This document shows, in pieces, positions 6,542 through 8,034 of a stretch of DNA of 8,034 nucleotides. This stretch comes from an uncultured Lachnospiraceae bacterium (lineage in GTDB: Bacteria; Bacillota_A; Clostridia; Lachnospirales; Lachnospiraceae): the NCBI GenBank assembly GCA_947177885.1, contig CAMWWF010000120.1, forward strand, positions 1-8,034, in the 5' to 3' direction. Positions within the stretch are counted from its first letter, which is position 1. Every line of letters begins with the position of its first letter. The notes under the pieces are model-generated. The model saw only the letters and a list, made by a program, of their open reading frames with translations. It had not been told where the DNA came from and searched no databases. A program made the translations under genes and the position numbers.

Positions 6542-7288
6542 ATGAAGAGAACAGGAAAGATATTATGGGGGCTGGGATTTCTGCTGGCGGCATGTCTGCT
6601 CGTTATCGGGAACTTATGCGGCATCCGGGCGCTGGAAATTCTGATCATGCTGGCGATGCTGGTCCTTTTTATCACAGGGCTGATACACAGAAATTTCATA
6701 TTGATCCTGCTTTCGGCAGCAGTGATATTGGTTTTAAACGGCGACAGGCTGGGCTTGCCCGAGATTAGCACATGGACCGTTCTGGCAGCGGCGCTTTTGG
6801 GCGGCATTGGACTGAATGTACTGTTTCCCCGCAGGAGAAAGCAGTGTATGAAGCCGAAAAATGTCTATGAAAAGTGCGGCGGATCAAGTGGCACATGCGG
6901 TTCTCGGAGCGGAGGTCACAGAATGGGCGTGGAGGAGATCGTGCAGACGGATTCGAAGCAGGAAGTGCGTCTGGAAAACAATTTTGGGCAGACGGTAAAA
7001 TACCTTACCGGTGAACTGCCCGGGCAGGTGCGTCTGGAAAACAACTTTGGCAGCATGACCGTCTATTTTGACACAGCCACAGGGAGCAATCATGCCGGCT
7101 GTGTGCATGCACAGGCATCTTTCGGTAATATCATACTCAATATACCTGCGGCGTGGAACGTGATCATCAGGGAGCAGACCGTCTTCGGCAGCATCAGGGA
7201 GAAGGGCCAATGCGATCCTGACGGGGCAGTCACTCTGGAGATCAGGGCGGAGGCATCCTTTGGGGAAATCGAAATACGATATATTTAG
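6542..7288 (+). CDS. LiaF-like membrane protein with LiaI/LiaF-type N-terminal region
   Basis: This 248-residue protein has four closely spaced membrane segments (about 7-27, 31-48, 51-66 and 77-95), a basic RRRK cluster at the inner face, a Cys/Gly/Ser-rich linker (about 100-125) and a C-terminal repetitive beta domain. That domain carries FG turns at residues 148, 169, 194, 215 and 240, typical of LiaF/DUF2154-like parallel beta-helix regions. LiaF proteins restrain cell-envelope stress sensing in Bacillus and relatives. Here the neighbour is a LytTR regulator rather than a LiaRS two-component pair, and I expect this protein to modulate that regulator or to be its main output. The ATG has a perfect AAGGAG (6528-6533) 8 nt upstream, and the gene begins about 50 nt after the LytTR stop, so the two form an operon. 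Its exact ligand is unknown. Confidence 0.87.
   Translation: MKRTGKILWGLGFLLAACLLVIGNLCGIRALEILIMLAMLVLFITGLIHRNFILILLSAAVILVLNGDRLGLPEISTWTVLAAALLGGIGLNVLFPRRRKQCMKPKNVYEKCGGSSGTCGSRSGGHRMGVEEIVQTDSKQEVRLENNFGQTVKYLTGELPGQVRLENNFGSMTVYFDTATGSNHAGCVHAQASFGNIILNIPAAWNVIIREQTVFGSIREKGQCDPDGAVTLEIRAEASFGEIEIRYI
6965..7050 (+). repeat. Tandem 21-codon coil repeat inside the LiaF-like gene
   Basis: The 23 bases from 6965 and the 23 bases from 7028 match at 22 positions, encoding VRLENNFG twice at an exact 63-nt offset. The near-identity at DNA level points to a recent duplication, or conversion, of one beta-helix coil. Confidence 0.8.
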
Positions 7289-7299
7289 AAAAAAAGTGC

Positions 7300-7315
7300 G
7301 GATAAAATATTATCC
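7300..7315. promoter_or_regulatory. Inverted repeat O1, likely HipB operator
   Basis: GGATAAAATATTATCC has perfect 6-bp arms (GGATAA/TTATCC) around AATA. It lies 12 nt after the LiaF-like stop and ends 5 nt before the hipB -35 hexamer. Short AT-centred palindromes before a HipB-type gene are usual autorepression sites. The E. coli HipB operator uses the same pentamers in the opposite order (TATCC, 8 nt, GGATA). Confidence 0.7.
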
Positions 7316-7320
7316 AAAAC

Positions 7321-7349
7321 TTGATAAAAACGGAGATTTGGGATAAAAT
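7321..7349 (+). promoter_or_regulatory. hipBA promoter
   Basis: TTGATA (7321-7326) and TAAAAT (7344-7349) each match the sigma-A consensus at five of six positions and are separated by the optimal 17 nt. The expected transcript start is about 7355-7358, on or next to the hipB ATG. The -10 lies inside operator O2. An alternative TAAAAT (7303-7308) inside O1 has only a poor -35. Confidence 0.7.
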
Positions 7350-7356
7350 ATTATCT
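7341..7356. promoter_or_regulatory. Inverted repeat O2, likely HipB operator
   Basis: GGATAAAATATTATCT differs from O1 only in the last base. It begins 41 bp after O1 (about four helical turns), covers the -10 hexamer and abuts the hipB start codon, so a bound repressor would block RNA polymerase directly. Confidence 0.7.
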
Positions 7357-7638
7357 ATGAGTGTATATTATTTTCTTAAGTCTCCAAACGAAGTAAATAT
7401 GGAAATTGCGGCGAGAATGAGAGAGAGGAGAAAGGAGAAGAAATTAACGCAGGTTCAGCTGGGTGAACGGGCAGATGTCAGCCTGGGATCGCTCAAGAGA
7501 TTTGAACGCACGGGAGAGATATCATTATCCTCACTGATCAAACTCGCATTTGCCCTGGGCTGTGAGGGTGATTTCGACAGATTGTTTTCCAGAAAAGGCT
7601 ATTCATCCATTCAGGAGGTGATCGATGAACAATTATAA
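7357..7638 (+). CDS. hipB: HipB-like XRE-family antitoxin and repressor
   Basis: This 93-residue protein has an XRE-type helix-turn-helix at about residues 18-72: ARMRERRKEKKLTQVQLGE gives helices 1-2 and ADVSLGSLKRFERTG the recognition helix, followed by SLIKLAFALGC. In HipBA systems this protein neutralises the HipA kinase and represses the operon by binding upstream palindromes; two such sites precede the gene. I choose ATG 7357. The in-frame TTG at 7321 is rejected because it is the -35 hexamer itself; ATG 7399 is possible but would remove a 14-residue N-terminus (MSVYYFLKSPNEVN) that looks like part of the protein. No Shine-Dalgarno sequence lies at usable distance before 7357, and the predicted transcript start is beside it, so leaderless translation is likely. 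The gene overlaps hipA by 14 nt. Confidence 0.87.
   Translation: MSVYYFLKSPNEVNMEIAARMRERRKEKKLTQVQLGERADVSLGSLKRFERTGEISLSSLIKLAFALGCEGDFDRLFSRKGYSSIQEVIDEQL
7613..7620 (+). promoter_or_regulatory. Strong ribosome binding site of hipA inside hipB
   Basis: AGGAGGTG lies within the last codons of hipB, 6 nt (counted from AGGAGG) before the hipA ATG at 7625. It is one of the strongest ribosome sites in the window, in contrast to hipB, which has none. Confidence 0.8.
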
Positions 7639-8034
7639 AGTGCTTCATGTACTTTTGGAAGAGAAAAAGGTCGGGACTCTGGCCATGGCAAAAAACCATC
7701 TGGTCGCATTTGAATATGACAACGAGTGGCTGAATACGGGATTTTCCATCAGTCCCTTTTCACTGCCGTTGGAAAAAGGAGTGTTTCTTCCCAAAGGATA
7801 TGAACCTTTCGGCGGACTTTTTGGCGTCTTTGCAGACAGTCTTCCCGACGGATGGGGGCGTCTGCTTGTGGATCGGTTGTTCCTGAGAGAGCATATCGAT
7901 CCTTCGGAGGTCGATAGCCTGAACAGACTGGCAATCGTCGGGACAACAGGCATGGGTGCGTTGGTTTATCAGCCGGAGCTTCAGTTAAATACCGGCATGG
8001 AGGATATGTCGCTGGATCAGATTGCGGAGGAATG
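7625..8034 (+). CDS. hipA: HipA-family toxin kinase, N-terminal part (runs off window)
   Basis: 136 codons are visible, open to the window end. The sequence is the HipA N-terminal subdomain: a beta-rich start with VGTLA and a residue-26-to-45 strand region, then FGVFADSLPDGWGR (66-79), the hallmark of this domain, and a GTTGMGAL segment (106-113). HipA proteins are Ser/Thr kinases of the phosphatidylinositol-kinase fold; E. coli HipA phosphorylates glutamyl-tRNA synthetase and halts growth. Full-length members are about 400-440 residues; the kinase active site lies beyond this window, so whether the toxin is intact cannot be judged. The start at ATG 7625 follows a perfect AGGAGG and overlaps hipB by 14 nt in another frame, a usual toxin-antitoxin layout that couples the two. 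Confidence 0.9.
   Translation, partial: MNNYKVLHVLLEEKKVGTLAMAKNHLVAFEYDNEWLNTGFSISPFSLPLEKGVFLPKGYEPFGGLFGVFADSLPDGWGRLLVDRLFLREHIDPSEVDSLNRLAIVGTTGMGALVYQPELQLNTGMEDMSLDQIAEE

Noticed and set aside
7321..7323. TTG start for hipB
   Set aside because: The TTG is the first part of the -35 hexamer, has no ribosome site, and would place the promoter inside the gene.

Overview
The window reads as chromosomal DNA of a Lachnospiraceae-type gut Firmicute (Clostridia). The basis is family composition, not a marker gene: GtrII-like and GT8 glycosyltransferases, PlsC-like acyltransferases, a receiver-less LytTR regulator paired with a LiaF-like membrane protein, strong AGGAGG-type ribosome sites, CTG-rich codons and frequent AGG/AGA arginine codons. 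Every gene I support lies on the + strand. No tRNA, rRNA, CRISPR array or intact insertion sequence is visible.

Region 1 (1-5832) is a cell-envelope glycan/lipid block. It begins inside a polytopic GtrII-like glucosyltransferase (5' end missing), then a 57-residue soluble protein, a first GT8 glycosyltransferase, about 325 nt without a gene, a second GT8 enzyme, and two different PlsC-like acyltransferases in tandem. A terminator whose stem-loop spans the last stop codon closes the block (5819-5849). The combination suggests decoration of a surface glycan or glycolipid with both sugars and acyl groups; the product cannot be named from sequence.

Region 2 (5850-7288) starts with an apparent promoter (TATACT at 5972-5977) and holds a LytTR DNA-binding regulator and a LiaF-like protein with four membrane segments and a repetitive C-terminal domain. 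It is plausibly an autoregulated envelope-stress pair.

Region 3 (7289-8034) is a hipBA-type toxin-antitoxin operon cut by the window end. Its AT-rich control region has two near-identical 16-bp inverted repeats 41 bp apart, interleaved with a good promoter (TTGATA, 17 nt, TAAAAT). The predicted transcript start falls at or beside the hipB ATG, which has no Shine-Dalgarno sequence, so hipB may be translated from a leaderless mRNA, while hipA has a perfect AGGAGG inside the end of hipB. This control region is the most interesting feature. I see no clearly undescribed multi-gene system; the envelope block with tandem divergent acyltransferases is the best candidate for uncharacterised biology.
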